Source of the DNA: Flavobacterium franklandianum
Lineage (GTDB): Bacteria > Bacteroidota > Bacteroidia > Flavobacteriales > Flavobacteriaceae
Assembly: GCF_007097365.1 (NCBI RefSeq)
Contig: NZ_VJZR01000001.1
Span: 248,001-312,000, forward strand
Reading direction: 5' to 3'
DNA: 64,000 nucleotides
Under the pieces are notes generated by a model. The model did no database searches and was not told where the DNA came from. It saw only the letters and a program-made list of their open reading frames with translations. Shown piece by piece: positions 24,947 through 35,400 of the stretch; position 1 is the first letter of the stretch, and each line of letters opens with the position of its first letter. A program made the translations under genes and the position numbers.

Positions 24947-27900
24947 ATGCGCATACCTCAAATTGTTATTTTGCTTTTCACTTTTTTATTTATTTTTAGT
25001 TGTGACCATTTTGAATCAAAGAAAAAAACTTCAGATGCTGAAACTCTTTTTACTTTAATTCCTAGTGAACAAACGCAAATAAATTTTTCTAATAATGTAA
25101 TACAAGACAATAATTTTAATTGTGTTCGCTATATGTATGCCTTAAACGGTGGTGGTGTTGCAGTTGGCGACATCAATAATGATGGTTTGCAGGATATATA
25201 TTTTACTTCAAATCAAGAATCGAATAAATTGTACCTCAATAAAGGAAATTTTGAGTTTGAAGATATTACAGAATCGGCAAATGTTGCCGATAATATTGGT
25301 TGGACAACAGGAACATCCATGATTGATATTAATAATGACGGATGGTTGGATATTTATGTTTGTAAATCAGCTTCTTTAGAATCAAGCGAATGGAGGAAAA
25401 ATAAATTATATATCAATCAAAAAGATGGTACTTTCAAAGAGGAAGCCCGTGCTTTTGGTTTAGATAATGATGGTTTTTCTGTTCAATCCTATTTCTTTGA
25501 TTACGATAAAGATGGAGATTTAGATATGTATTTGGTAAATCATAGAGTAGATTTTGAAAATACGCTGCGTATTGAACAAAAAGAAAAACAAAAAAAATTT
25601 CCAGAAACTTCCGATCACTTGTTTAGAAATGATGGAAACACATTTACAGACGTTACCGAGGAAGCTAAACTTGTCAATAAAGCTTGGGGTTTGAGTGCAT
25701 CTATCGGAGATTTTAATAATGATGGTTGGCCCGATATTTATGTTGCCAATGATTATATAATGCCTGATTTTTTATACATCAACAACCAAGACGGTACTTT
25801 TTCGAATCAGTTGAATACTCGTTTTAAACATATTTCATATAACAGTATGGGTTCTGACTTTGCCGATATAAATAATGATTTTTTTCCTGATTTAATCGTA
25901 CTTGAAATGTCCGCTGAAGATCATATAAGAAGCAAAGAGAATATGCCAAGTATGAATACCCAAGGTTTTGAAAAAATTATTAATGCCAATTATAATCATC
26001 CTTATATGGCTAATGTTTTGCAATTAAACAATGCTAATGGAACTTTTAGCGACATAGGTCAGCTTACAGGAATGTCCAAAACGGATTGGAGTTGGGCACC
26101 TCTTATTGCTGATTTTGATAATGATGGATATAAGGACGTGTTTATTACTAATGGTATTGATAGGAATTTTAGCAATCAGGATTATGTCCGAAAAGTGAAA
26201 AGTAATTTAGATAAGAACGTGCATATGACAGTTTTAGATGTGGTCAATATGATGCCTTCAGAAAAATTGGCCAATTATTGTTATAAAAATAATGGCGATT
26301 TATCTTTTGAAAATTCAACCAAATCTTGGGGATTGGATAAAAAAGTAAATTCAAATGGGGTAGCTTATGCCGATTTAGATAATGACGGAGATTTAGATTT
26401 GATTGTAAATAATATGTCGGATATAGCATCTATTTATAAAAATAATTCAACAGGAAATTTTATTAATATCAAATTAATTGGTAGCGATAAAAACAAAAAT
26501 GCTATTGGGTCAAAAGTGAAAATCTTTACCAACAAGACGAAACAATATCAAGAATTATATACCAATCGAGGGTATCAGTCAAGTGTAACCAATGTTTTAA
26601 ATTTTGGTTTGGGTCAAGAAGAAGAAATAAAAAAAATAGAAGTAGTTTGGGATAACGGTTTAGTTTCAGCAGTCGAAAATACAAAAGCCAATCAAACAGT
26701 CGAGTTCGATATCAAAGATGCTGTTACAACCGCTCCAGCAGTTGTAAAAGTCAATAGCAATTTCACCAAAATTAATCCAGTACAATTAGGAATAAATTTT
26801 ACGCATCAAGAAAATGTCTTCGATGATTTTTCAAAACAAGTATTGTTGCCACAAAAATTATCACAGCAAGGCCCAGCATTATCAGTTGGGGATGTGAATA
26901 AAGATGGATTAGACGATTTTTATGTTGGCGGAGCACAAGGACAATCTGGTAAACTCTATTTGCAAAATCGTTCCGGTAAATTTGATGTTTCATTACAAGC
27001 TGATTTTGAAAAAGATAAATCCTTTGAAGATAATGGTTCATTATTTTTCGATGCCAATAACGATGGTTATTTAGATTTATATGTAACAAGTGGCGGCTAC
27101 CAATTGGCAGAAAACAGTCCGTTATTACAAGATAGATTGTATTTGAACGACAAAAAAGGGAAGTTGATAAAAAGTGCTCTTCCTAAAATGCTTTCCAACA
27201 CAAAAGCAGTAAAAGCGATTGATTTTGACAATGATGGGGATTTAGATTTGGCAGTAGGTGGACATTGTATTCCAGGGAAATACCCGCTTGTTTCTCAGTC
27301 GTATTTTTTGAGAAATGACAAAGGTATTTTTAAAGATGTTACAGCAACAGTTGCTCCAGAATTTTCGAAAATAGGAATAGTAAATGATTTTATCTTTTCG
27401 GATTATGATAATGATGGTGCAAAAGACTTGATTGTAGTTGGAGAATGGATGCCAATTACCGTTTTAAGAAACACCAAAGGACAATTTAAAATTATAAATA
27501 CACCACAATTCAAGAACACCGAAGGTTGGTGGAATACTGTTTCTGAGGTGGACATTGATAAAGATGGAGATTTAGATTATTTCTTTGGAAATTTAGGAGG
27601 AAACAACAAGTTTCATCCTTCGGTAGCAAAACCATTGCACATTTACGGAAATAATTTTGATAACAATTCTACTTTCGATATGGTATTGAGTAAGATTTAT
27701 AAAGGAAATCTTGTCCCAGTTCGAGGGAAAGAATGCTCTACCCAACAAAATTCATTTGTTAGCAAAAAGATGTCCACTTTCAAAAGTTTTGCTACCTCTA
27801 GTTTGGCCGATATTTATGGAGAAAAAGAATTGAAAGCTTCCTATCATAAACAAGTGTATCAATTTAAATCAGGATATGCTTTAAATAAAGGCAAAGGTTC

Positions 27901-28225
27901 ATTTACTTTCAAGGAATTACCAAACACAGCACAAATAGGACCAACAATGTCGTTCGTTTTTGCAGATGTAAACAAAGATGGCTTTCAAGATGTTATAGGA
28001 GTTGGCGGAATTTACGAATCCGAAGTAGAGACTATTCGTTACGATAGTAATATCGGCTATATTCTAATTGGTGATTCCAAAGGAAATTTGAAGCCGTATA
28101 AAGATATTAATTTTTACAATGGTGAAAATGCCAAACAAATGAAAAAAATACAAATAAAAGGCAAACAACATTTGCTTATTGCTAACAATAATGCTCTAGT
28201 AAGTCTATTTTCAATTTCAAAATAA
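24947..28225 (+). CDS. FG-GAP/VCBS-repeat lipoprotein 1 with ASPIC/UnbV domain
   Basis: A 1,092-residue predicted surface lipoprotein. ATG at 24947 is preferred over the upstream TTG at 24875 because it begins a proper lipoprotein signal (MRIPQIVILLFTFLFIFSC, Cys19). About 13 calcium-loop motifs of the type DxNxDGxxD are visible (DINNDGLQD, DYDKDGDLD, DFDNDGYKD and others), which mark FG-GAP/VCBS beta-propeller blades. An ASPIC/UnbV segment lies mid-protein (IGSKVKIFTNKTKQYQELYTNRGYQSSV). A second propeller half follows. It has the same length and plan as the gene at 28980. Its function is unknown; a ligand-binding or surface-scaffold role for the SusCD systems is inferred. Confidence 0.88.
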   Translation: MRIPQIVILLFTFLFIFSCDHFESKKKTSDAETLFTLIPSEQTQINFSNNVIQDNNFNCVRYMYALNGGGVAVGDINNDGLQDIYFTSNQESNKLYLNKGNFEFEDITESANVADNIGWTTGTSMIDINNDGWLDIYVCKSASLESSEWRKNKLYINQKDGTFKEEARAFGLDNDGFSVQSYFFDYDKDGDLDMYLVNHRVDFENTLRIEQKEKQKKFPETSDHLFRNDGNTFTDVTEEAKLVNKAWGLSASIGDFNNDGWPDIYVANDYIMPDFLYINNQDGTFSNQLNTRFKHISYNSMGSDFADINNDFFPDLIVLEMSAEDHIRSKENMPSMNTQGFEKIINANYNHPYMANVLQLNNANGTFSDIGQLTGMSKTDWSWAPLIADFDNDGYKDVFITNGIDRNFSNQDYVRKVKSNLDKNVHMTVLDVVNMMPSEKLANYCYKNNGDLSFENSTKSWGLDKKVNSNGVAYADLDNDGDLDLIVNNMSDIASIYKNNSTGNFINIKLIGSDKNKNAIGSKVKIFTNKTKQYQELYTNRGYQSSVTNVLNFGLGQEEEIKKIEVVWDNGLVSAVENTKANQTVEFDIKDAVTTAPAVVKVNSNFTKINPVQLGINFTHQENVFDDFSKQVLLPQKLSQQGPALSVGDVNKDGLDDFYVGGAQGQSGKLYLQNRSGKFDVSLQADFEKDKSFEDNGSLFFDANNDGYLDLYVTSGGYQLAENSPLLQDRLYLNDKKGKLIKSALPKMLSNTKAVKAIDFDNDGDLDLAVGGHCIPGKYPLVSQSYFLRNDKGIFKDVTATVAPEFSKIGIVNDFIFSDYDNDGAKDLIVVGEWMPITVLRNTKGQFKIINTPQFKNTEGWWNTVSEVDIDKDGDLDYFFGNLGGNNKFHPSVAKPLHIYGNNFDNNSTFDMVLSKIYKGNLVPVRGKECSTQQNSFVSKKMSTFKSFATSSLADIYGEKELKASYHKQVYQFKSGYALNKGKGSFTFKELPNTAQIGPTMSFVFADVNKDGFQDVIGVGGIYESEVETIRYDSNIGYILIGDSKGNLKPYKDINFYNGENAKQMKKIQIKGKQHLLIANNNALVSLFSISK

Positions 28226-28253
28226 GCTCATTTTTTAACTCTTTTTTCTGCCA

Positions 28254-28793
28254 ATGAAAAAAATTGCGTCACTATTTTTAATCGTAACATTGTTCTACAA
28301 TGTGTTAGGATTTTATATGATGTTTGCTGATCAAAAAGAGCAAATATGGGTGGCTGCTATGGAGAAAAATGAAGATTCGAAATTTGAAGTGATTGAAATG
28401 GAAATTAATCCCTATGCTTATGTGGTAGATTCTGGTTTCGAATATGTAGATGATGACATCGTTGTCAATAACAAAACCTATCACGTTTTTAAGAAAAGAA
28501 TTCAAAATAATATTTTAAAGTTATATTGTCTTAAAAATTCCCATTACGATGTGATAAGTAAAGATTTAAAACGGATTGTCGATGACCAACTTTTTGACAA
28601 CACCTCCAATAAAGAAAACCCAACAAAAAAATTATTAAAATCTTTTATTAAAGATTATATTCCAAACAACGCTGTTTCTTTTGATTTCAATAATAAAACG
28701 ATTGGGTCAGTTAGGAATATTATTTCTATGCCTAAAAACAGCCCTGTTAGCGGGTTTCTCACTGCAAATTATTTGCCTCCAGATTGCATTTAA
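28254..28793 (+). CDS. Small exported protein of unknown function
   Basis: A 179-residue protein not recognised as a named family. It starts with one hydrophobic segment, MKKIASLFLIVTLFYNVLGF, with no lipobox. It continues with a beta-rich polar region and ends with LPPDCI, leaving a Cys next to the C-terminus. It is 28 bases after the first FG-GAP gene and in the same direction, so it is probably co-transcribed. I recall small single-pass proteins of similar design next to TonB-dependent receptors in Bacteroidota. The function is unknown. Confidence 0.75.
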   Translation: MKKIASLFLIVTLFYNVLGFYMMFADQKEQIWVAAMEKNEDSKFEVIEMEINPYAYVVDSGFEYVDDDIVVNNKTYHVFKKRIQNNILKLYCLKNSHYDVISKDLKRIVDDQLFDNTSNKENPTKKLLKSFIKDYIPNNAVSFDFNNKTIGSVRNIISMPKNSPVSGFLTANYLPPDCI

Positions 28794-28843
28794 TACTTCG
28801 TTTTTACAAAAACAATATTAATTCACTTTTTTAGAGAAGTTAC

Positions 28844-28873
28844 TTGTTTTGGTTTCAAATAGGTTTATTTTTG
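28844..28873 (+). promoter_or_regulatory. Promoter of the second FG-GAP gene
   Basis: TTG at 28844-28846, 19 bases, then TATTTTTG at 28866-28873: a full match to the Bacteroidota consensus. It predicts a leader of about 100 bases before 28980 and an independent start for the second half of the locus. Confidence 0.65.
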
Positions 28874-28979
28874 AAATCAATCTGCTTGTAAAAGGCTTTA
28901 AATGGCTTTGTATTTATAGTATCATATAGTTTAGAAACTGTAGATTAAAAAAATCAAAGTATTTATTAAATCATATCAA

Positions 28980-31900
28980 ATGAAAAAAAATATATTAAGT
29001 ATTATAGGCTTGCTATGTCTCATTAGCTGTTCCAAGAATGAATCTGCAGACAAGATTTTTACACTTTTGGATCATTCCGACACAGGAATCGATTTTAGCA
29101 ATAATTTGACTGAAAACGACTCCTTAAACTACTTTACCTACACTTATATTTATATGGGTGGAGGAGTTGCAACAGGAGATATCAATAATGACGGTTTGAT
29201 AGACATTTTCTTTACTGGAAATCAAGTTTCGAATAAATTGTATTTGAACAAAGGAAATCTCAAATTCGAGGACATTACAAAAAAAGCTGGAGTTGGCGGA
29301 GATTCACGTTGGTACACGGGAGTCACGATGGCCGATGTCAATGGCGATGGTTTTCTGGATATCTATTGTAGTGTTGGAGGAAAATTTGGCCCTAAAAACA
29401 ATGAACTATATATCAATAATGGCAATGGAACTTTTTCTGAAAAAGCCAAAGAATATGGTATCGATGATATAGGAAATAGTGTTCAAGGAACTTTTTTCGA
29501 TTATGACAAAGACGGTGATTTAGATTTGTTTGTGGCCAATTATCCGCCAACAAAATTCAGTTCACCTACGTTTGCTTACGTGCAAATGATGCGAACTGTA
29601 AAAGACAATGAATCAGGGCATTTGTATCGAAATGACGGAAATCATTTTGCCGATGTTACCAGTGCTGCTGGTGTAAAAGCCTATGGATTGTCATTAAGTG
29701 CAACCGTTGGAGATTTAAATAATGATTCTTGGCCAGATATTTATGTGTCGAATGATTTCAATTCACCAGACTTTATGTACATCAATAATCAGGATGGCAC
29801 TTTCAAAGAAGTGGTCAATTCAGCAACAGGACATACTGCATTTTACGGGATGGGTGCTGATATTTCGGATTTTAACAACGACGGAAACCTCGATATTTTT
29901 CAAGTGGATATGGATGCGAAAGACAATCGCCGCAAGAAAGCCAATATGTCGAGTATGAATCCACAATTGTTCTGGGAAGTGGCCAATGCAGGATTTCAAA
30001 TTCAATATATGCACAATTGTATGCAACTCAATTCTGGGGTTTTTACCGATGGAGTACCGCATTTTTCTAATGTTTCTCGTATAACTGGTACTTCTTCAAC
30101 TGATTGGAGCTGGGGACCTTTATTTGCTGATTTTGATAATGATGGTTACAAAGATTTGTATATCACAAACGGAACCCGCAGAGAGGTAAACAACAATGAT
30201 TTTTTCAATAGCTTGGAAAATGGTAAGCTGGAAAAGAAAGATTTACTTAAGAAATCTAAAGAAATTCCTTCTGAAAAAATTGACAACTTTATGTATCAAA
30301 ACAAAGGAAACTTACATTTTGAACAGGTAAACAAAAAATGGGGAATCGAATTCAAAGGCTTCTCAAATGGCGTGGCTTATGCCGATTTAGACAACGATGG
30401 AGATTTAGAAATCATCACCAACAACATCGATGATTATGCTTCAGTTTTCGAAAATACAAGTTCCAAAACCAATAATTATTTAACGATACGATTCAAAGGA
30501 ACTTCTAAAAACAGTCAAGGATTGGGTAATCGTGTGTATGTTAAAACCAAAGGGAATAGTCAAATGCAAGAACTTACTTTGACTCGTGGATACCAATCTT
30601 CGGTAGCGCCAGAATTACATTTTGGAGTCGAAAAAGCCAAAACTATTGATGAAGTAAAAGTGGTTTGGACCAATGGTAAAATTCAAAAATTAACCAATGT
30701 AAAAGCGAATCAAATACTAACATTCAAAGAACAAGATGCTACAATTGTGGAGGTAAAACCGGTATTAAAACCAACTTTATTCTCAACTACGACGACTGTT
30801 TTTCCAGCCTATAAACACGAAGAAAATCAATACGACGATTTTAAAGACCAAGTATTATTGCCTCACAAAATGTCAACTTTTGGCCCTGCACTTGCTGTTG
30901 GAGATTTAAACAAAGACGGATTGGACGATTATTTTATAGGTGGTTCGGCTACTTTTTCAGGCAAAGTATTTCTGCAAACCAAAACAGGTTTCCTAGAGAA
31001 AAAAATCCAAGCTTTGGAAGATGATAAAATGAGTGAAGACACAGGTGCAGTTATATTTGATGCTGATAACGATGGCGACAATGATCTTTATGTAGTAAGT
31101 GGCGGTTATGAATTTTTGATTAATGACCCAAAATTGCAAGATAGATTATACATCAATGACGGCAAGGGTAATTTTACAAAAGCTCCAAATGGTGCGCTGC
31201 CAGTTATGATAACGAGTGGTTCAAAAGCCTATCCATTAGATTTCGACAAAGATGGCAAGCAGGATTTGTTGGTGCTAGGACGCCAAGTTCCGGGTCAATA
31301 TCCGTCACCTGCAACAACCTATCTTTTGCACAATGTAAGTACTGCACAAAACGCCAAGTTTGAAGTGTCAAAAAAAGCACCTGCTGCTTTCAAAAATCTT
31401 GGAATGGCAACTAGCGCTGTGATTTCAGACTACAATAGTGATGGTTTACAAGATATTATCATTGTAGGCGAATGGATGCCAATTCGAGTTTTCGAAAATA
31501 CAAAAGCAGGATTCAAAGAAACGTCTATTGATTTAGGATTGACTAATGACACTACAGGTTGGTGGTGGAGCATCCAACAAGGTGATTTTGATCACGATGG
31601 CGATATGGATTATATTGTTGGGAATAATGGTTTGAATTACAAATACAAAGCCACTCCAGACGAGACTTTCGACATTTATGTTAAGGATTTCGACAACGAT
31701 AAACACAAAGATATTGTATTGAGTTATTACAATGATGGAAAACAATATCCGGTGCGTGGGCGTGGATGTTCTTCTCAACAAATACCAAATATTAAGGAGA
31801 AGTTCAAAAATTATGAAAGTTTTTCTCAAGCCACTCTGGTAGATGTTTATACGGAAAAATCACTTAAAGAAGCTTTGCATTATACAGTGAAATCATTTGC

Positions 31901-32258
31901 TAGTATTTATTTAGAAAATAAAAACGGAAAATTCATAATTCACGAACTTCCGGTTGAAGCCCAAGTTTCTTGCATCAATTCAATTATGGTAGATGATTAT
32001 GACAAAGATGGACATCTTGACGCATTAATAACCGGAAATATGTACAATTCTGAAGTAGAAACACCTCGAAATGATGCAGGTCACGGTTTATTTCTAAAAG
32101 GAAATGGCAAAGGAAAATTCAAATCTATTGATCCTACACAAAGTGGATTTTTTACCCCTGGAGATGTGAAAAATATGGATTTGATTAAAGTTAAGGGAAA
32201 ATCTTATTTCCTGTTGACTAAAAACAATTCGAATTTGCAAAGTGTCAAAATCAATTAA
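28980..32258 (+). CDS. FG-GAP/VCBS-repeat lipoprotein 2 with ASPIC/UnbV domain
   Basis: A 1,092-residue lipoprotein (lipobox LCLISC, Cys17), a diverged paralogue of the gene at 24947 with identical length and domain order. About 14 DxNxDGxxD loops are visible (DINNDGLID, DVNGDGFLD, DADNDGDND, DFDHDGDMD, DYDKDGHLD and others). The ASPIC/UnbV block is mid-protein (LGNRVYVKTKGNSQMQELTL, TRGYQSSVAPELHFG). The two copies differ enough that recent duplication is unlikely. It has its own promoter, and SusC2 follows behind a hairpin. A surface role beside SusC2/SusD2 is likely; the ligand is unknown. Confidence 0.9.
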   Translation: MKKNILSIIGLLCLISCSKNESADKIFTLLDHSDTGIDFSNNLTENDSLNYFTYTYIYMGGGVATGDINNDGLIDIFFTGNQVSNKLYLNKGNLKFEDITKKAGVGGDSRWYTGVTMADVNGDGFLDIYCSVGGKFGPKNNELYINNGNGTFSEKAKEYGIDDIGNSVQGTFFDYDKDGDLDLFVANYPPTKFSSPTFAYVQMMRTVKDNESGHLYRNDGNHFADVTSAAGVKAYGLSLSATVGDLNNDSWPDIYVSNDFNSPDFMYINNQDGTFKEVVNSATGHTAFYGMGADISDFNNDGNLDIFQVDMDAKDNRRKKANMSSMNPQLFWEVANAGFQIQYMHNCMQLNSGVFTDGVPHFSNVSRITGTSSTDWSWGPLFADFDNDGYKDLYITNGTRREVNNNDFFNSLENGKLEKKDLLKKSKEIPSEKIDNFMYQNKGNLHFEQVNKKWGIEFKGFSNGVAYADLDNDGDLEIITNNIDDYASVFENTSSKTNNYLTIRFKGTSKNSQGLGNRVYVKTKGNSQMQELTLTRGYQSSVAPELHFGVEKAKTIDEVKVVWTNGKIQKLTNVKANQILTFKEQDATIVEVKPVLKPTLFSTTTTVFPAYKHEENQYDDFKDQVLLPHKMSTFGPALAVGDLNKDGLDDYFIGGSATFSGKVFLQTKTGFLEKKIQALEDDKMSEDTGAVIFDADNDGDNDLYVVSGGYEFLINDPKLQDRLYINDGKGNFTKAPNGALPVMITSGSKAYPLDFDKDGKQDLLVLGRQVPGQYPSPATTYLLHNVSTAQNAKFEVSKKAPAAFKNLGMATSAVISDYNSDGLQDIIIVGEWMPIRVFENTKAGFKETSIDLGLTNDTTGWWWSIQQGDFDHDGDMDYIVGNNGLNYKYKATPDETFDIYVKDFDNDKHKDIVLSYYNDGKQYPVRGRGCSSQQIPNIKEKFKNYESFSQATLVDVYTEKSLKEALHYTVKSFASIYLENKNGKFIIHELPVEAQVSCINSIMVDDYDKDGHLDALITGNMYNSEVETPRNDAGHGLFLKGNGKGKFKSIDPTQSGFFTPGDVKNMDLIKVKGKSYFLLTKNNSNLQSVKIN

Positions 32259-32293
32259 ACTTTAAAATTGTAAAAAATTTCATCAGAGGGAAG

Positions 32294-32327
32294 TACCTAT
32301 TATTTTAATTAATAATGGGTATTTTCT
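32294..32327 (+). terminator. Hairpin between FG-GAP protein 2 and SusC2
   Basis: TACCTATTATT at 32294-32304 pairs with AATAATGGGTA at 32311-32321 (one G-T pair), followed by TTTTCT. It is AT-rich and probably a leaky terminator. A second small hairpin, AGGCCG/CGGTCT, lies near 32368-32384. Confidence 0.6.
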
Positions 32328-32409
32328 ATCAAAAATTACTTTAATATTCAAAACACACACCTTGTTTAGGCCGTAATTCGGTCTTTAACAGGGGTCAAAA
32401 ATTATAAAA

Positions 32410-35400
32410 ATGAAAAAAACATTTATAATGATTTTGTTTGCAAAAATTGCAAACAAAATTAGTCTATCTGTTATGTTATTTCTTCTTATTTCATTGGCAG
32501 TTTCAGCTCAAAAAATTAAGATTGAAGGAATAGTGATAGATTCAAATAATGCAGCTTTAACAGCTGCAACTGTTCAAGTATCAGAAAAAAATGAAGGTAC
32601 TTTAACGAACGAAGAGGGCAAGTTTATAGTACACACATCTTCTAAGTTCCCATTGACTTTAACCGTTGAAATGATAGGATACACCGCAAAAAGTATAGTT
32701 GTAAATGCCAATGAATTTATTACCATACAATTACAAGAAATCACCAATGAACTGGGAGAAGTATTGATTTCTAGTGGTTATTTAACTCAAAAGAAGTCGG
32801 AGTTTTCGGGATCGGTTAGTACAGTTTCCGCTAAACAATTACAAAACAGACCTGCAACAAGTTTTGACCAGTTACTGGGAGGACAAGGAACAGGAATAGA
32901 TGTAATTCAATCTTCGGCGGTGCTCAATAATACTCCAGTTATTCGCGTTAGAGGATTAAACACGATTACATCAGGACTTTTTCCGCTGATAGTTATCGAT
33001 GGAGTTGCTGTTTTTACGGGTTCATTAGGCGGTTTTGTTGGAAACAATCCTTTGTCAGCAATTAATCCAAACGACATTCAATCTATTGACGTACTGAAAG
33101 ATGCTTCTGCAGCAGCAATTTATGGTTCCAGAGCCGCTAATGGTGTGATGGTTATAACGACCAAAAAAGGAAAAAAAGGAGTAACAAAATTCAATTACAA
33201 CAGTTGGTACAGCCGAAGCACGCCTTATAATTTACCCGAATTATTGAATGCAGAGGATTATACAACCATAAAAAATGAAGCTTTAGTCAATGCTGGTAAA
33301 GCTCCCGGTTTTTTTCTTTCTAAAAATCCCGATGGAAGTACAGTGGATACTAGTTGGTACGATGTTGCTTATGACCCCGGTTTTTCAAGCAATCATAATA
33401 TCAATATTTCGGGGGCTACTGAATCAACACAATATTATTTTTCGGCGGATTACAGCAATCAAAATAGTTTTATTAAAAACAATACTTTCGAAAACTATAT
33501 GACGAGATTGAATATTGGTCATACTGTTAATAAATTCATACGTGTTGGAGCCAATATATCTTATAGTAATGCTAAAAATGTGGGTCCAAATACTGGAGCT
33601 GTAGCTGGAAATACTTTGTCTACATCAACTTATAATACAGAGTATATTACCAATGAGCCATTGGGAAGAATGACCTATGTGTTGCCTCCAAATGTTCCTG
33701 TTTACAATCCCGATGGATCGTATAGTATTCAAAACGGAATTAGTGTTGGTTACGGTGCCAATGTCCCATCCATCATCGGAACGATCAATGCTTATAACCT
33801 TGCAATGGTGCAAACACTTGATTTAACCACCTCAAAAAGTAGTTCTGTCTTAGGAAATGTTTACGGAGAGTTTGATATTCTAAAAAAACTAACTTTCAGA
33901 ACCAGTTTTGGATTAAATACTATTGGAGTAGAGAACAAATTATTTTTAAATCCAATACACGGTGGAGGCTATTCGTATAATGGGGTTGCAACCAATATTG
34001 CTACAAATTTAATTCGAACGGATTGGGCAAATACACTGAAATATGCTAATTCTTTTAAAGAAAAACATAACATAGTGATGCTTTTGGGATACGAAAGAAT
34101 AAAAACTAAATTAGATAGTTGGGGAGCTTCACAAAGTAATATAACAGACCCATATTACACTAATTATCAAGGAACTTATGCTAATATTTCTCCTGTGGGG
34201 AATGGACTTTCGGAAAATGCTTTATTATCTTATTTTACAAATCTTAGTTACAATTATAAAAACAAATATTTTTTGAGTTTAAACTATAGAATTGATGGAT
34301 TGTCAGCCTTATCCGAAGGAAATAAATATGGAAATTTTGGAGGTGGAGCTTTAAGTTGGAATGTTTTTGAAGAGCCTTTTTATAAAAATTTTAAGATTAA
34401 TGATTACATCAATAATTTCAAAATTAGAACGAGTTACGGAATTGTTGGAAACAGCGAAATAGGAAGTTACCCTTCTATAGCAACTTATAATTCTTCGACT
34501 TATGCTGGAGCGCCAACATTGGGATATTCGCAAACTGCCAACCCAAATTTAAAATGGGAAACCAGTTCTAAATTCGATTTTGGTATAAATTTCACCCTTT
34601 TAAACAATCACATTTTAGTCGAAATGGATTATTTCAAAAACACGATTAATGATTTAATACTTAAATCTCCCCAATCTCTTTCGGCTGGAATTCCAAACAA
34701 TTATGTCAATGAAAACGTGGGCGGAATGTATAATAAGGGTTTTGAATTAGGGGTTACTGCCCTTGTTCTTCATACAAACGATTTCAGTTGGAATGTGAAT
34801 CTTAATCTTTCTACACTTAAGAACGAAGTAACCTCTTTAGTTAGTGATGTTTTTGTTCCAAGTGTTTTTGGGGTACAAAATATGACTAGAGTGGGTTATT
34901 CTGTCGGTTCTATTTTTGCAGTGCCATCTAATGGTGTGAATCCTGCAAACGGCCAAATGATTTTTGTGAATAGCCACGGAAAAGAAGTGCAATACAATCA
35001 TATAGGTTCTCCAAAATGGACTTATCTTGATGGAACTGCGGCTCCTGCGATAGATAATTATACTGATGGAGTGATGCAAGGGTCTTCGCTTCCAAAAGTT
35101 TTTGGAGGATTGAATAATACTTTCAATTATAAGAATTTTGTATTAGGGATTAATTTAACCTTCGCACAAGGCAATAAATTGTATAACGGTACGAGAGCAA
35201 CAAATTCAGACCAAAGATATTTTAACAACGGAACTTTTATAAAAAACAGATGGACAACTCCAGGTCAAATTACCGATATTCAGAAACTGTATTACGGAGA
35301 TAATGTTTCGGCTGGTTTTTCTTTTTCCAGTACTTCAAAAGTGGAAGATGGTTCTTATATAAAATTTAAGAATGTTTCTTTGGGTTATAATGTTCCTATT

